NCBI GenBank assembly: GCA_902362975.1
Contig: CABIYO010000002.1
Coordinates: 94,246 to 158,245 of the forward strand
Direction: 5' to 3'
Length of the DNA: 64,000 bases
Origin: Caryophanales bacterium
GTDB lineage: Bacteria; Bacillota; Bacilli; Exiguobacteriales; Exiguobacteriaceae
Shown: one piece after another, positions 45,947-57,353 of the stretch
How positions within the stretch are numbered: position 1 is the first letter of the stretch
How the letters are laid out: every line of letters begins with the position of its first letter
Translations under genes and position numbers: made by a program
The notes under the pieces: model-generated
The model's input: only the letters and a program-made list of their open reading frames with translations
Database searches by the model: none
Told to the model about the DNA's origin: nothing

Positions 45947-46850
45947 GTTCTGCCTCCTTGACAATTCCTTGACTTAAATATCGCTCCGCACTATCAGGCA
46001 AGATGGTGACAATCGTGCCTTCCGTCAATTGATTCGCTTCTTTTACACATGCTGCAATGGCAGCGCCTGAAGAACTACCGATGAGCAAACCTTCCTGTTT
46101 CGCTATATGTGCCACGTAATAGAAGGCTTCTTCATCTGTAATGGTATGAATCGCATCAACGTAAGTCCTCTCCAGAAATGGTGGCCATTTTTCGACGCCG
46201 ATCCCTTCAGTTTTATGTGGTCCTGGTTCACCGCCGTTCAAAATGGAACCGACCGGCTCCACGACGACAGTTTTCGTCCCAAGTGGCTTTAATGATTTGG
46301 CGACACCGGTGAATGTGCCACCTGACCCTGCTCCCGCTACAAATACGTCAATTTGTGGTACATCTTTCAACAACTCATGTGAAAGGATGTCGACGTAAGC
46401 ATCCGGGTTATCTGGGTTCGAGAACTGTTCTGGGACATAGGCGTCATGTTCTATGGCCAACTCAATGGCATGTGCGATTGCTCCCTTCATACCGAGTTCG
46501 GTCGGTGTGTTGACGACGGTGGCTCCGAGCAGTCGCATCAATGCCTGCTTCTCTTGACTGAATTTTTCAGGGGTGACCGTCATGAGGCGAACCCCGAACC
46601 GCTGACAAGCGAGCGCAAGCCCGATCCCCGTATTGCCTGCTGTCGGTTCGATCACTGTTCCGCCGGGTGCCACATCGCCACGCTCAATCGCCCGTTCAAT
46701 CAAATTCATCCCGAGTCGGTCTTTGACACTCCCACCTGGATTCATCATCTCGAGCTTCCCGTACACTTTGACATTCGCAGGTACAGGAAGTGTACGAAGT
46801 TCAATGAGCGGTGTGTCTCCGATGAGTTCATAGACGTCACGGACAATCAT
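45912..46850 (-). CDS. mccA: Cystathionine beta-synthase / cysteine synthase family (MccA type)
   Basis: This PLP enzyme of 312 residues condenses homocysteine with O-acetylserine or serine. The PLP Lys lies in NPGGSVKDRLG near residue 42, the substrate loop is PTAGNTGIGLA, and the phosphate loop GAGSGGTFTG is near 180. The ATG at 46850 follows GAGG at 6 bases. It lies 1 base from luxS and overlaps mccB. Naming as MccA rather than CysK is based on operon context with yrrT, luxS and mccB. Confidence 0.93.
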   Translation of the reverse strand: MIVRDVYELIGDTPLIELRTLPVPANVKVYGKLEMMNPGGSVKDRLGMNLIERAIERGDVAPGGTVIEPTAGNTGIGLALACQRFGVRLMTVTPEKFSQEKQALMRLLGATVVNTPTELGMKGAIAHAIELAIEHDAYVPEQFSNPDNPDAYVDILSHELLKDVPQIDVFVAGAGSGGTFTGVAKSLKPLGTKTVVVEPVGSILNGGEPGPHKTEGIGVEKWPPFLERTYVDAIHTITDEEAFYYVAHIAKQEGLLIGSSSGAAIAACVKEANQLTEGTIVTILPDSAERYLSQGIVKEAEHAYKDSTHSRR

Positions 46851-46851
46851 C

Positions 46852-47319
46852 TTATGCCTCGTCCTTGAATACGATATGCCACTCATCACGTTTTGCGAGC
46901 ATGTCTGCCGCTAATTTTTTGGCACCTTCGAAATCATGATGATTCGCATTCCCACATTGAACAGGGTTTTGCGCCGGTAGTTCCTCAGCGTTCACCGCAT
47001 CACGTAACGTCGCTTCCACGAGGTCAAGCATTCGTTCGTAGTTCCCATCATTGAGCATCGTCCAATAGAAGCCTGTCTGGCAACCCATCGGCGAGATATC
47101 GACGATGTCTTCAGAATGATTGCGACTGTTCTCGGCAATCAAATGCTCAAGTGAATGAACCGCGCGCATCGGCATGAGTCCTTCGTTCGGTTGAATGAAA
47201 CGAATATCGTATTTATAAATCGTGTCAGCAGTTCCCTCTTTCACACCAGCTAAACGGACAAAAGGCGCCTGTACTTTCGTATGATCCAAGTTAAAACTTT
47301 CAACATTATATGTTTTCAT
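46852..47319 (-). CDS. luxS: S-ribosylhomocysteine lyase LuxS
   Basis: This metalloenzyme splits S-ribosylhomocysteine to homocysteine and DPD, the AI-2 precursor. Its 155 residues carry the metal ligands His55 and His59 (HSLEH) and Cys122 (QCGNANHHD), plus catalytic Glu58 and Cys80. The ATG at 47319 follows GAGGAGG. It sits between yrrT and mccA, so homocysteine from LuxS can feed directly into MccA. The upstream nucleosidase (mtnN) is not in this operon. Confidence 0.97.
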   Translation of the reverse strand: MKTYNVESFNLDHTKVQAPFVRLAGVKEGTADTIYKYDIRFIQPNEGLMPMRAVHSLEHLIAENSRNHSEDIVDISPMGCQTGFYWTMLNDGNYERMLDLVEATLRDAVNAEELPAQNPVQCGNANHHDFEGAKKLAADMLAKRDEWHIVFKDEA

Positions 47320-47335
47320 GAGTAATTCCTCCTCG

Positions 47336-47959
47336 TTATTTAGTGGCTATTACGAGCCAAACAAACTTGTTTTTCTGCGTCATCGTCACGTTGTACCCGT
47401 TCGATTCTAACATGGAACGAATCGTTGACGTATATGGATAATATTCACGGTTTAAGTCTTCGACGAGGTCTGAGTACCCTTTCGCAGTCGCCCAATCGAT
47501 GATGTCCTGACGAGCTGCTGGTGACTCAAACATCGTATCTAGCAACACGAACTTTGGATGTTCCCAGCCTTCAACATACTGACCGATGGCCGTGGCCTTT
47601 TCAGAATCTGTCAAGTGATGAAAAGCATACGACGATACGACCGTATCCACGTTTGATAAATCCGGATAACGGAGGAAATCGCCTTCGAGCACATCAATCC
47701 CCAACTTTTCAACAGCAATTTGTCGCATTTCCGGCGACGGTTCAATCGCAATCAACGGATGTCCTTTCAAGATCCGGTTACTCAAGTTCCCTGTTCCGAC
47801 ACCAAACTCAAGTACCGTCCCTTCGACGTGGAGGGCGACCTCATCGAGCATTTGCTCATATCCGATGAACACCTCGTGATATTGCTCATCATGCCCCCCG
47901 ACCGTCGTATCATAATCCTTTGCCCAATCCTTAAAGATGTCCATGAATGGTAAGTTCAT
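47336..47959 (-). CDS. yrrT: SAM-dependent methyltransferase YrrT
   Basis: This class I methyltransferase of 207 residues is of unknown substrate. The SAM loop is [12 protein letters not shown] near residue 50, with [10 protein letters not shown] as motif II and [10 protein letters not shown] later. The N-terminal [23 protein letters not shown] matches YrrT of the B. subtilis yrrT-mtnN-mccAB operon. The ATG at 47959 has GGGG 7 bases upstream; a TTG at 48013 has none. It is the first gene of the operon. Confidence 0.9.
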   Translation of the reverse strand: MNLPFMDIFKDWAKDYDTTVGGHDEQYHEVFIGYEQMLDEVALHVEGTVLEFGVGTGNLSNRILKGHPLIAIEPSPEMRQIAVEKLGIDVLEGDFLRYPDLSNVDTVVSSYAFHHLTDSEKATAIGQYVEGWEHPKFVLLDTMFESPAARQDIIDWATAKGYSDLVEDLNREYYPYTSTIRSMLESNGYNVTMTQKNKFVWLVIATK

Positions 47960-47984
47960 ATCGCTACCCCAATCTAAATTCCTA

Positions 47985-48013
47985 CTAATTTGATAAGTTT
48001 TATTGGTATTCAA
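47985..48013 (-). promoter_or_regulatory. Possible promoter of yrrT, with CymR-like sequence
   Basis: TTGAAT (48008-48013), a 17-base spacer and AATTAG (47985-47990) could be a promoter. ATACC and, about 24 bases on, GGAATTT resemble the ends of a CymR operator. The -10 is weak, so this is tentative. Confidence 0.3.
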
Positions 48014-48267
48014 CTTTAACGTTACATTAACAGCTTTTTTTATTCATTTCAAGTCATCCGCTAGATTCTCGCATCACATCCAGTTGGATATAGGTCTTAT
48101 GGGTTAGGTCTTTGGTAATTGTCAGAACATTTAAATTTGTGCAAAAACACTTACCTATATTACAAATCAACCCACTCTTTTTCCTCAGATTAACGATATG
48201 ATAGTTCTCAATGTGAGTTTATGTTGTATTTTTTACAGGTAATAACAAATTTTAGGGGGTCTATACG

Positions 48268-51200
48268 TTGTCACGAAAAAAAATCTATTTAAACGCTTCA
48301 CTCGCCACATGTATCGCCTTGTCACCTGCACTGATTCAAGCTGGAACAACCTCTGTTTCAGCAGAAGCTTCCGTTAAACCGAAACTGGTTCTAGAGAAGA
48401 AACAGAAAAAAGTTCGGGTCGTCGTCGAGCTCGTCGGGGATCCTGCCATTGCCGAAGCCGCTCAAAAAGGAAAGAAATTTAATGAATTGTCGAAATCAGA
48501 GCAAAATAAGGCACAACAATCTGTTCAATCAGAACAAAAACGTGCCAAGTCCGCCTTGAAGAAACAAGGCGTAACGGCTACACCGATTGAAGAATTCACC
48601 ACCGTCTTCAATGGTTTCTCTACGTTCTTGTCTACAAGTGAAATAGCCAAAGTCGAAGCATTACCTGAAGTGGCGACCGTTCACATTGTCAACGAGTATG
48701 AGCGCCCAGAAGTTAAACCGGATATGATCACGAGTAATGGAATGGTTCAAGCCGAACAAACATGGGGAGATTACGGGTTTGCCGGAGAAGGTACTGTCGT
48801 CGCCGTCATCGATTCTGGAATCGACCCTGAGCACCGGGATTATAAGATCACAGACGCCAAGACGGCAGAGTTGACTCAATCTGAAGTCAATCAAGCCATC
48901 ACATCGTTCGGTCTTCCAGGCGAATACGTGAACGAGAAAGTTCCATACGCATATAACTACTACGATGAGAACGATGACATCAAGGACGATTCACCTGGCG
49001 CTTCCATGCATGGACAACACGTTTCCGGAACGGTTGCAGCCAACGGTGACTTGGAAAACGGTGGAATCAAAGGGGTCGCACCGGAAGCACAAATTTTAGG
49101 TTTAAAAGTATTCAGTAACGACCCGAACTATGCATCTACATATGGAGACATCTATATCAAAGCGATTGATGATGCCATCAAACTCGGCGCTGACGTCATC
49201 AACATGAGTCTCGGTTCGACAGCCGGGTTCGTCGATGCCGATTCGCCAGAACAACAAGCCGTTCAACGTGCTGTCGATAACGGCATCTTCATGTCGATTT
49301 CTGCTGGGAACTCCGCATACTTTGGTCACGGATTCGACTTACCGACTGCTTCAAACCCAGATACGGGTGTCGTTGGGGCACCGAGTGTCAGTCAAGCATC
49401 GACATCGGTCGCCTCTCTTGAAAACGATCAAATTCAATTGGACGCATTCCGTGTCGGAGATGAAAAAATCGGGTGGAAAAAACAAGACGGTCCTGCCTTC
49501 AAAGAAGGAACATACGACATCGTATATGTCGGAGACGGACAGCCGGAGAATTATGAAGGGAAAGACGTAAAAGGAAAACTCATCCTTGCTGTTCGCGACG
49601 GCGGTTACTTCTACTCGAAGATTCAAAAAACAGCTGAAGCACAAGGCGCAGCAGGTGTCATCGTACGTGGTGCGGTCGGGCATGGCGATTATGTCTCGAT
49701 GTCTCTCGATCAACCTCAACTCCCAATGGCATCACTTAGCATCCAGGACGGGAATGAACTGAAAGACAAGTTAGCAGAAGGTCCGCTTCAAGTGACGTTT
49801 GCCGGTGACCGAATCAGTGTCAACAACCGTTCAGCCGGTGCGATGTCTGATTTCACATCGTGGGGAGTTACACCGAGCCTTGACTTCAAGCCGGAACTTT
49901 CTGCTCCAGGCGGACAAATTTTCTCTACATTTAACGATAACCAATATGGATTGATGAGCGGAACGTCAATGGCAGCACCACACGTTGCCGGAGGAGCGGC
50001 ACTCGTTCTCGAACGTGTAGACCGCGACTTCAAGTTGAGTGGGAAAGCACGCGTCACGATGGCGAAAAACTTGTTACTCAACACATCTAATCCTGTCACG
50101 GATATCGGACCATATAACCAGGAATTGAAACAGTCGCTTCCATACTCTCCTCGTCGTGCCGGAGCCGGTCTCATGCAATTGCATGCAGCCGTCACCTCGC
50201 CGGCTGTCGCCTATGAAAAGTCGACAAAAGAGGCAAAAGTCGCTTTGAAAGAGTTGTCGAAGAGCAAAGCATCCTTCACGGTCGTCGTCGAGAACATGTC
50301 GAACGAAGCGTTGACTTATGATGTGGCCGCATCGTTGCAAACAGACCTCGCTGTCAAAAACAAAGACGGTATCGTTCAAAATGTGATGGAAGCTCAAGCA
50401 CTCGAGCAAGCTATCGTTAAAATCAACGGATCGAACACAAGTAAAGTCACGTTGAAAGCAAAACAGAAGAAAGAAATCACAGTTTCCATCGATGTTTCGA
50501 AAGCAAAAGTGTTGAACCCAGAAACGTTAGAAGGCACTGTATCTGCCAAATCTGTCTTTGAGAACGGCTACTTCGTCGACGGGTTCCTTCGTTTGACTGA
50601 TCCAAGTGGCACAGACGGTCATCCATCTCTTGTCGTTCCGTTCGTTGGTTTTGAAGGAGACTGGGGCAAAGCACCAATCTTTGACGAGACGATTTACGGA
50701 GAAGGAGCATTCTACGGCGTTTCTGGATTGGTCGATGCCGACCGAAACTACTTAGGCGAAAAGTTAGATGAATCCGTGGCTGGTGAGGCGGTTGCCATCT
50801 CTCCGGATGGTGACGGATCGAAAGATACGGCAACTCCAGTCTTCTCGCTATTACGTAACGCAAAAGATGTCAAATACCGGATTGTAGATGAGAAAGGAAA
50901 CGTCCTTCGTACCCTCAAGATGGAAGACGAATTGAGAAAGAATTACTTCGATGGTGGAAGTGGCGATTATTACTATTACGCAGCGGATAACGCTTGGGAT
51001 GGGCAATTAAATGGTAAGATGGCGCCTAAAGGAACATATTACTATGAGATTGAAGCAAGCATCGACTACATGAAGAAGCAAGCTCAAACGTTACGTATCC
51101 CTGTCAAAGTAGATTACACAGACCCGCGCTTCACGCTTCGTTGGAACGATAACGTGGCGAGCGTCAAGGCATCGGATGACTTTGCTGGAATCAACGGAAT

Positions 51201-51924
51201 CGAGTTCCTCCTGAATGGAGAAGTGGTTGCAAAAGAAGCGAAGGATGCAGCAAACTTTACGCTTGAACAACCACTCTCCTCTACGGATCAGCTCTCGGTT
51301 CGTGTATCAGACAACGCTGGGAACGTGATCACTCGAAACGTATCGATAGAAAATGATGTGACCAAGCCTGGCATCTTCGTAGATGCGCCACTCGCCTTCT
51401 CTCCTTACGGTACACCGATCGTTCCGTTGATCGGTCAAGTCAAAGATGACTCTGAGATTGCATCGTTCACTGTGGACGGGGTCGAAGTACCGCTCACATA
51501 CGACGCGACAGCGAAACAATATACGTTCAATACGACACGGACATTTAAAGACGGGTATCACAAAGTGCGCTTTGTCGCAGAAGACACAGCCGGAAACGTG
51601 ACGAACTTCGTCCGCCCAGTCCTTGTCGACTCGACGAAAGCTAAATTGTCGGTGACAAATGTCCCGAAGAACGTATCGTCTAAACAGAATTCTGTAAAAG
51701 TGAAAGTTCAAGTAACGGATAACTTCGATGAGATCAAGCTTCGTGTCAACGGAGACTTGAAATGGAGCAATACGTTGAAAGAACCATATGCGATGCGTGC
51801 TTTCTCACGCACGGGGACGATCACACTTCCATTGACAGCGAAAGGGAAGAATACCTTCACATTCGAAGTGACCGACCTTGGTGGAAACGTCACGAAGAAA
51901 GTGATTACAATCAACAAAAAATAA
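48268..51924 (+). CDS. Secreted cell-envelope subtilisin-like protease (S8, lactocepin/Vpr type)
   Basis: This large exported serine protease of 1218 residues begins with a signal peptide (about 1-32, cleavage after VSA). An I9-like propeptide follows (about 48-145). The S8 domain has Asp182 (VIDSGID), His248 (HGQHVSGT), Asn348 (AGNS) and Ser567 (SGTSMAAPHVAGG). A PA domain is inserted at about 400-510. After 620 come an Fn3-like region and at least three Ig-like repeats, each ending in a D-x-x-G-N-V strand, up to the C-terminus. No LPxTG or S-layer anchor is visible. The TTG start at 48268 follows AGGGGG by 8 bases. Confidence 0.93.
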   Translation: MSRKKIYLNASLATCIALSPALIQAGTTSVSAEASVKPKLVLEKKQKKVRVVVELVGDPAIAEAAQKGKKFNELSKSEQNKAQQSVQSEQKRAKSALKKQGVTATPIEEFTTVFNGFSTFLSTSEIAKVEALPEVATVHIVNEYERPEVKPDMITSNGMVQAEQTWGDYGFAGEGTVVAVIDSGIDPEHRDYKITDAKTAELTQSEVNQAITSFGLPGEYVNEKVPYAYNYYDENDDIKDDSPGASMHGQHVSGTVAANGDLENGGIKGVAPEAQILGLKVFSNDPNYASTYGDIYIKAIDDAIKLGADVINMSLGSTAGFVDADSPEQQAVQRAVDNGIFMSISAGNSAYFGHGFDLPTASNPDTGVVGAPSVSQASTSVASLENDQIQLDAFRVGDEKIGWKKQDGPAFKEGTYDIVYVGDGQPENYEGKDVKGKLILAVRDGGYFYSKIQKTAEAQGAAGVIVRGAVGHGDYVSMSLDQPQLPMASLSIQDGNELKDKLAEGPLQVTFAGDRISVNNRSAGAMSDFTSWGVTPSLDFKPELSAPGGQIFSTFNDNQYGLMSGTSMAAPHVAGGAALVLERVDRDFKLSGKARVTMAKNLLLNTSNPVTDIGPYNQELKQSLPYSPRRAGAGLMQLHAAVTSPAVAYEKSTKEAKVALKELSKSKASFTVVVENMSNEALTYDVAASLQTDLAVKNKDGIVQNVMEAQALEQAIVKINGSNTSKVTLKAKQKKEITVSIDVSKAKVLNPETLEGTVSAKSVFENGYFVDGFLRLTDPSGTDGHPSLVVPFVGFEGDWGKAPIFDETIYGEGAFYGVSGLVDADRNYLGEKLDESVAGEAVAISPDGDGSKDTATPVFSLLRNAKDVKYRIVDEKGNVLRTLKMEDELRKNYFDGGSGDYYYYAADNAWDGQLNGKMAPKGTYYYEIEASIDYMKKQAQTLRIPVKVDYTDPRFTLRWNDNVASVKASDDFAGINGIEFLLNGEVVAKEAKDAANFTLEQPLSSTDQLSVRVSDNAGNVITRNVSIENDVTKPGIFVDAPLAFSPYGTPIVPLIGQVKDDSEIASFTVDGVEVPLTYDATAKQYTFNTTRTFKDGYHKVRFVAEDTAGNVTNFVRPVLVDSTKAKLSVTNVPKNVSSKQNSVKVKVQVTDNFDEIKLRVNGDLKWSNTLKEPYAMRAFSRTGTITLPLTAKGKNTFTFEVTDLGGNVTKKVITINKK

Positions 51925-51967
51925 AATGAAAACGGATGACCCGATTGAGGTCATCCGTTTTCATTTT
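51923..51967. terminator. Bidirectional terminator
   Basis: A perfect 19-bp inverted repeat (51923-51941 with 51949-51967) lies between the protease gene and the converging rsmE, ending in AAAATGAAAA and TTTTCATTTT. Confidence 0.92.
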
Positions 51968-52715
51968 ATCTGTTCAGTTCATGCGCGAAAGAGATTGCAG
52001 ATAATGCATAAAGTGGCGCCGTCTCAGACCGAAGAATTCGTGGTCCAAATGCACATGCAGTCGCTCCTGCCAGAGTCCATTGATTGATTTCGTTCACATC
52101 GAATCCACCTTCAGGTCCCGTAATGACGAGGATGCGTTGTTTCGGTTTCAGTTGAGTCACCAGTTGCGCGAAAGCAGACTGCTCCCCTTCTTTTGCCGAC
52201 TCTTCATATGCGATGACCACAGCATCATAGCCATCTATTTTCTGTTGGAGCTCTTTCGGAGAAATATATGTGCAAGTCGGTACCACGGCACGATAGGATT
52301 GTTCAGCCGCTTCTTGCATAATCTTTTGAATCCGCTCCACTTTTTTCGGAGCTTTTTTTCCATCCCATTTGGCAACAGAGCGCGTCGATTCGAACAGCAA
52401 CAGATGGTGGACGCCAAGCTCCGTCGCTTTTTGGGCGACGAGCTCGACTTTGTCTCCTTTCGGGAGTGCATACGCCAAAGTCACCTCGATCGGTAATTCC
52501 GTCGTCGCCTGGCGTGATGACATGACTTTCGCTTCCCCGCTCTTTTTCTCAAGTGATGTCACGACACAGGCATACTCAACACCTGTACCATCCAGTAGGA
52601 CCATCTCATATCCAGGACCTTGTCGTAAGACTGTACCGATGTGATAGACCACGTCGGAAGGAAGGGTCACCGTTTCGCCTTTAAAGGCTTCTTTTGTCAA
52701 AAAATAACGTTGCAT
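51966..52715 (-). CDS. rsmE: 16S rRNA (uracil-1498-N3)-methyltransferase
   Basis: This SPOUT-fold enzyme of 249 residues methylates U1498 in the decoding centre. An N-terminal PUA-like part leads to the knot with LVAQKATELGV, VITGPEGGFDVNEI and GPRILRSETAPLYALSAI, all family hallmarks. It follows prmA by 3 bases and is the last gene of the heat-shock operon run. mtaB, its usual downstream neighbour, is absent. Confidence 0.96.
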   Translation of the reverse strand: MQRYFLTKEAFKGETVTLPSDVVYHIGTVLRQGPGYEMVLLDGTGVEYACVVTSLEKKSGEAKVMSSRQATTELPIEVTLAYALPKGDKVELVAQKATELGVHHLLLFESTRSVAKWDGKKAPKKVERIQKIMQEAAEQSYRAVVPTCTYISPKELQQKIDGYDAVVIAYEESAKEGEQSAFAQLVTQLKPKQRILVITGPEGGFDVNEINQWTLAGATACAFGPRILRSETAPLYALSAISFAHELNR

Positions 52716-52718
52716 AAC

Positions 52719-53657
52719 TTACCCCTTCTTGGCGATAATCGCGACCCAGTCTTCCATCACGCGCGTCTCCTCAATCTCAAATCCAGCAGCAACCAAAGCA
52801 CTCGTCACTTCAGCCCGCTTCTCTCCGATAATTCCAGAGGTGATGAAGCGCCCACCTGACTTCGTACGTGCGTAGGCGTCTTCGATGAAAAGGAGAATGA
52901 CGTCAGCAAGAATGTTCGCTACGACTAAATCGTACTCGCCTTCCACGCCTTTCAGAAGATCACCTGTGTCCACTTGAACGAGTTCGCCCACTCCGTTCGT
53001 CTCAACGTTTTGACGAGCAGCTTCGACTGCGACCGAGTCTAAGTCTAGTGCCTTCACGTTTGTCGCTCCGAGTTTCGCAGCAGCAATCGACAATACGCCC
53101 GATCCTGTACCGACATCAATGACACGGTCACCTTCCTGGATGTAGTTCTCAATCGCTTGAATGCATAGCATTGTCGTTGGATGCGTCCCTGTGCCGAACG
53201 CCATACCCGGGTCAAGCAAAATCACATTCTCTTCCGGCTGCGGGGTGTACTCTTCCCATAAAGGAACGATGGTTAGTTGTTGCGAAATTTTCACCGGCTT
53301 ATAGTACTGCTTCCAAGAGTGAGCCCAGTCCTCTTCATCGATTTCAGCGACCGTGACGTCTCCTGACCCGATGTCGAGCATCGTGCGAAGTCGTTCGATT
53401 TCTTGTTTCAGATTTGAAAGTAAATCTTGAAAATCACCCGAGGCCGGGACATATGCTTTGACGTGTACGCCAGAAGTTGGATACGTTTCACGATCCGAAA
53501 CGTCCCAAATTTCTCCGAAATGGTCCTCCGCCATCATTCTGTCAAAATCTTCCACGTCCTCGATGACGACACCTTGTGCCCCCACTTCGTGTAGTAAATT
53601 GGATACTGCTTCTACCGCAAGTTGTGTCGTGTGGACACAAATTTCAGACCATTTCAT
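52719..53657 (-). CDS. prmA: Ribosomal protein L11 methyltransferase
   Basis: This SAM-dependent enzyme of 312 residues trimethylates L11. It has an N-terminal substrate-recognition domain and a C-terminal Rossmann domain. Motif I is VIDVGTGSGVLSIAAAKLGA near residue 180, and VVANILADVI supplies the family NxxA motif. It follows dnaJ by 18 bases as in B. subtilis, so heat-shock readthrough is likely. Confidence 0.96.
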   Translation of the reverse strand: MKWSEICVHTTQLAVEAVSNLLHEVGAQGVVIEDVEDFDRMMAEDHFGEIWDVSDRETYPTSGVHVKAYVPASGDFQDLLSNLKQEIERLRTMLDIGSGDVTVAEIDEEDWAHSWKQYYKPVKISQQLTIVPLWEEYTPQPEENVILLDPGMAFGTGTHPTTMLCIQAIENYIQEGDRVIDVGTGSGVLSIAAAKLGATNVKALDLDSVAVEAARQNVETNGVGELVQVDTGDLLKGVEGEYDLVVANILADVILLFIEDAYARTKSGGRFITSGIIGEKRAEVTSALVAAGFEIEETRVMEDWVAIIAKKG

Positions 53658-53675
53658 CGTCCGTACACACTCCTT

Positions 53676-54782
53676 TTATTGACTAAAGAACTTTTTCATT
53701 TTTTGGAACATGCCATGTTCCTCTTCGACACCGGACTCTCCGCTAATTTCTTCAAATTCACGAAGCAACTCTTTTTGACGGTCTGTCAAGTTCTTCGGTG
53801 TCATCACGATGACAGTGACATACTGGTCACCATTTCCACCACCACGAACGCTTGGCATTCCTTTACCGCGTAAACGGAATTTTGAACCGGTTTGTGTCCC
53901 TGCAGGCACTTTCAAGCTCACATTCCCGTGAACTGTCGGTACTTCGATTTCCGCACCGAGAGCAGCCTGGGCGAATGTGATCGGCATTTCCATTGTGATA
54001 TGTTGGTCGACACGTTCAAAAATCTCATGTGCTCTGACACGAACGACGACGTACAAGTCCCCTGCCGGTCCACCGTTCACGCCTGGACCCCCTTTACCTG
54101 AGAGACGGATTTGTTGACCGTTATCGATACCGGCTGGGATTTTGACCTCGACGGTTTGTTTCTTTTTCACATGACCTGAACCATGGCACGTCGGACATTT
54201 TTCTTTAATCGTATTACCACTTCCGTGACACTGGCTACATGGACGTTGGTTGACCATACGACCGAGAATCGTGTTCTGTTCGACCGTCTCGACGCCACTG
54301 CCGCCACATCGATTACACGTTTCCGGTTTCGTGCCCGGTTTTGCGCCACTTCCCATACACGTGTCACATTCCACTTCGATTTCGAGTTCAATCGTCTCCG
54401 TTTTCCCAGTGACACTTTCCATGAAGTCAAGATCGACGACGTACTGGTAGTCTTCACCGCGACGTGGTGCATTCGGATCTTGACGGCGTCCACCGCCTCC
54501 GAAGAACATGTCAAAGATATCTCCGAAGCCACCCTGGAAGTCACCGCCTCCTCCGAACTGATTGGCCCCTTCGAAACCGAATCGGTCATACTGGGCCCGT
54601 TTCTGTTCATCTGAGAGTACTTCGTACGCTTCACCGATCTCTTTAAATTTCTCGGCAGCATCTGCTTCTTGGTTGATGTCCGGGTGATATTGACGGGCTA
54701 ACTTTCGGTATGCCCGCTTGATGTCTTGTGCCGTGGCCGACTTCTCGAGCCCGAGCACTTCATAATAATCTCGTTTCGCCAC
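53676..54782 (-). CDS. dnaJ: Chaperone DnaJ (Hsp40)
   Basis: This is the co-chaperone that delivers clients to DnaK and stimulates its ATPase. Its 368 residues contain a J domain with HPD (about 33-35), a Gly/Phe-rich linker, and four zinc repeats of the CxxCxGxG type ([32 protein letters not shown]). Client-binding C-terminal domains follow. The start is the GTG at 54782, 8 bases after AGGAGCG. It lies 110 bases after dnaK, beyond a hairpin. Confidence 0.97.
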   Translation of the reverse strand: MAKRDYYEVLGLEKSATAQDIKRAYRKLARQYHPDINQEADAAEKFKEIGEAYEVLSDEQKRAQYDRFGFEGANQFGGGGDFQGGFGDIFDMFFGGGGRRQDPNAPRRGEDYQYVVDLDFMESVTGKTETIELEIEVECDTCMGSGAKPGTKPETCNRCGGSGVETVEQNTILGRMVNQRPCSQCHGSGNTIKEKCPTCHGSGHVKKKQTVEVKIPAGIDNGQQIRLSGKGGPGVNGGPAGDLYVVVRVRAHEIFERVDQHITMEMPITFAQAALGAEIEVPTVHGNVSLKVPAGTQTGSKFRLRGKGMPSVRGGGNGDQYVTVIVMTPKNLTDRQKELLREFEEISGESGVEEEHGMFQKMKKFFSQ

Positions 54783-54844
54783 TATTCTCGCTCCTATCCT
54801 CACTAACTACGTATCGATTTTACCGATTCTACCTTAACATGGAA

Positions 54845-54875
54845 AGAGCCAAAGCAGAAACCTGCTTTGGCGCTC
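54845..54875 (-). terminator. Hairpin between dnaK and dnaJ
   Basis: The core stem CCAAAGCA / TGCTTTGG is extended by AGAG/CTCT, but only TTCC follows. It is probably a partial terminator or mRNA-stability element that lowers dnaJ expression relative to dnaK. Confidence 0.45.
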
Positions 54876-54892
54876 TCCTTTACAACGGCTGT

Positions 54893-56722
<1,830 letters not shown>

Positions 56723-56748
56723 TTATTCCTCCGTTTCGTTAAGTAGTG

Positions 56749-57336
56749 TTATTCTGCGACTTTTACCATGCTCGGGCGAATGACCCGACCATGCATTGTA
56801 TATCCTTTTTGAAGCTCCATCGTCACGATACCTGACTCGAACTCATCGCTCGGTTCTTGCATGACTGCTTGATGGAAATTCGGGTCGAACGGCTTTCCGA
56901 CTGCTTCAATCACTTCGACTTGTTCAGAATTTAATACGTCAAGTAGTTGACGATAAATCATGTCTACTCCCGATTGAATCTGCTTCGCATCTTCCGAAGT
57001 TGCGTTTACTTGAAGTGCACGCTCAAAGTTGTCAACGAGCGGAATCAATTTTTCAATGACAGACTGTGAAGCAAACTTGATGCGTTGGGCATTCTCTTCG
57101 TTCGTCCGACGACGGAAGTTGTCAAAGTCAGCACGAATGCGGAGCTCGCTCGCTTTCAACGCTTCGATTTCTTTTTCTAAGTCCGTCCCCTCAGAACTTT
57201 TTTCCACAATCTCAGCATTTAAAACCTCATCTTCATTTGATTCAGTTGACTCATTCTCTTCTGTTTGTGCCGAGTCTACAGATTTTTCTTCAAGCACGTC
57301 ATCTTGCTCATGCCCGTTTCGTTGATCTGCTGTCAT
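56749..57336 (-). CDS. grpE: Nucleotide exchange factor GrpE
   Basis: This is the DnaK nucleotide exchange factor of 195 residues. A long acidic, disordered N-terminus leads to a coiled coil (about 50-110) and the C-terminal beta domain with KPFDPNFHQAVM and GYTMHGRVIRPSMVKVA. The ATG at 57336 has AAAGGAG 7 bases upstream; the frame to 57357 overlaps hrcA and lacks a site. Confidence 0.97.
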   Translation of the reverse strand: MTADQRNGHEQDDVLEEKSVDSAQTEENESTESNEDEVLNAEIVEKSSEGTDLEKEIEALKASELRIRADFDNFRRRTNEENAQRIKFASQSVIEKLIPLVDNFERALQVNATSEDAKQIQSGVDMIYRQLLDVLNSEQVEVIEAVGKPFDPNFHQAVMQEPSDEFESGIVTMELQKGYTMHGRVIRPSMVKVAE

Positions 57337-57353
57337 AGTAAAACTCCTTTCCG

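Noticed and set aside
48014..48267. A leader RNA or small gene in the 254-base gap between yrrT and the S8 protease
   Set aside because: No frame with a ribosome site and no stable hairpin or riboswitch motif was seen. Only a TATGAT that could be a -10 for the protease, without a good -35.
50477..50863. Open frames antisense to the S8 protease gene
   Set aside because: No ribosome sites or family motifs; explained by the codon pattern of the real gene.
54167..54661. Long antisense and alternate frames inside dnaJ
   Set aside because: They are shadows of the Gly- and Cys-rich dnaJ coding sequence, with low-complexity translations and no start signals.
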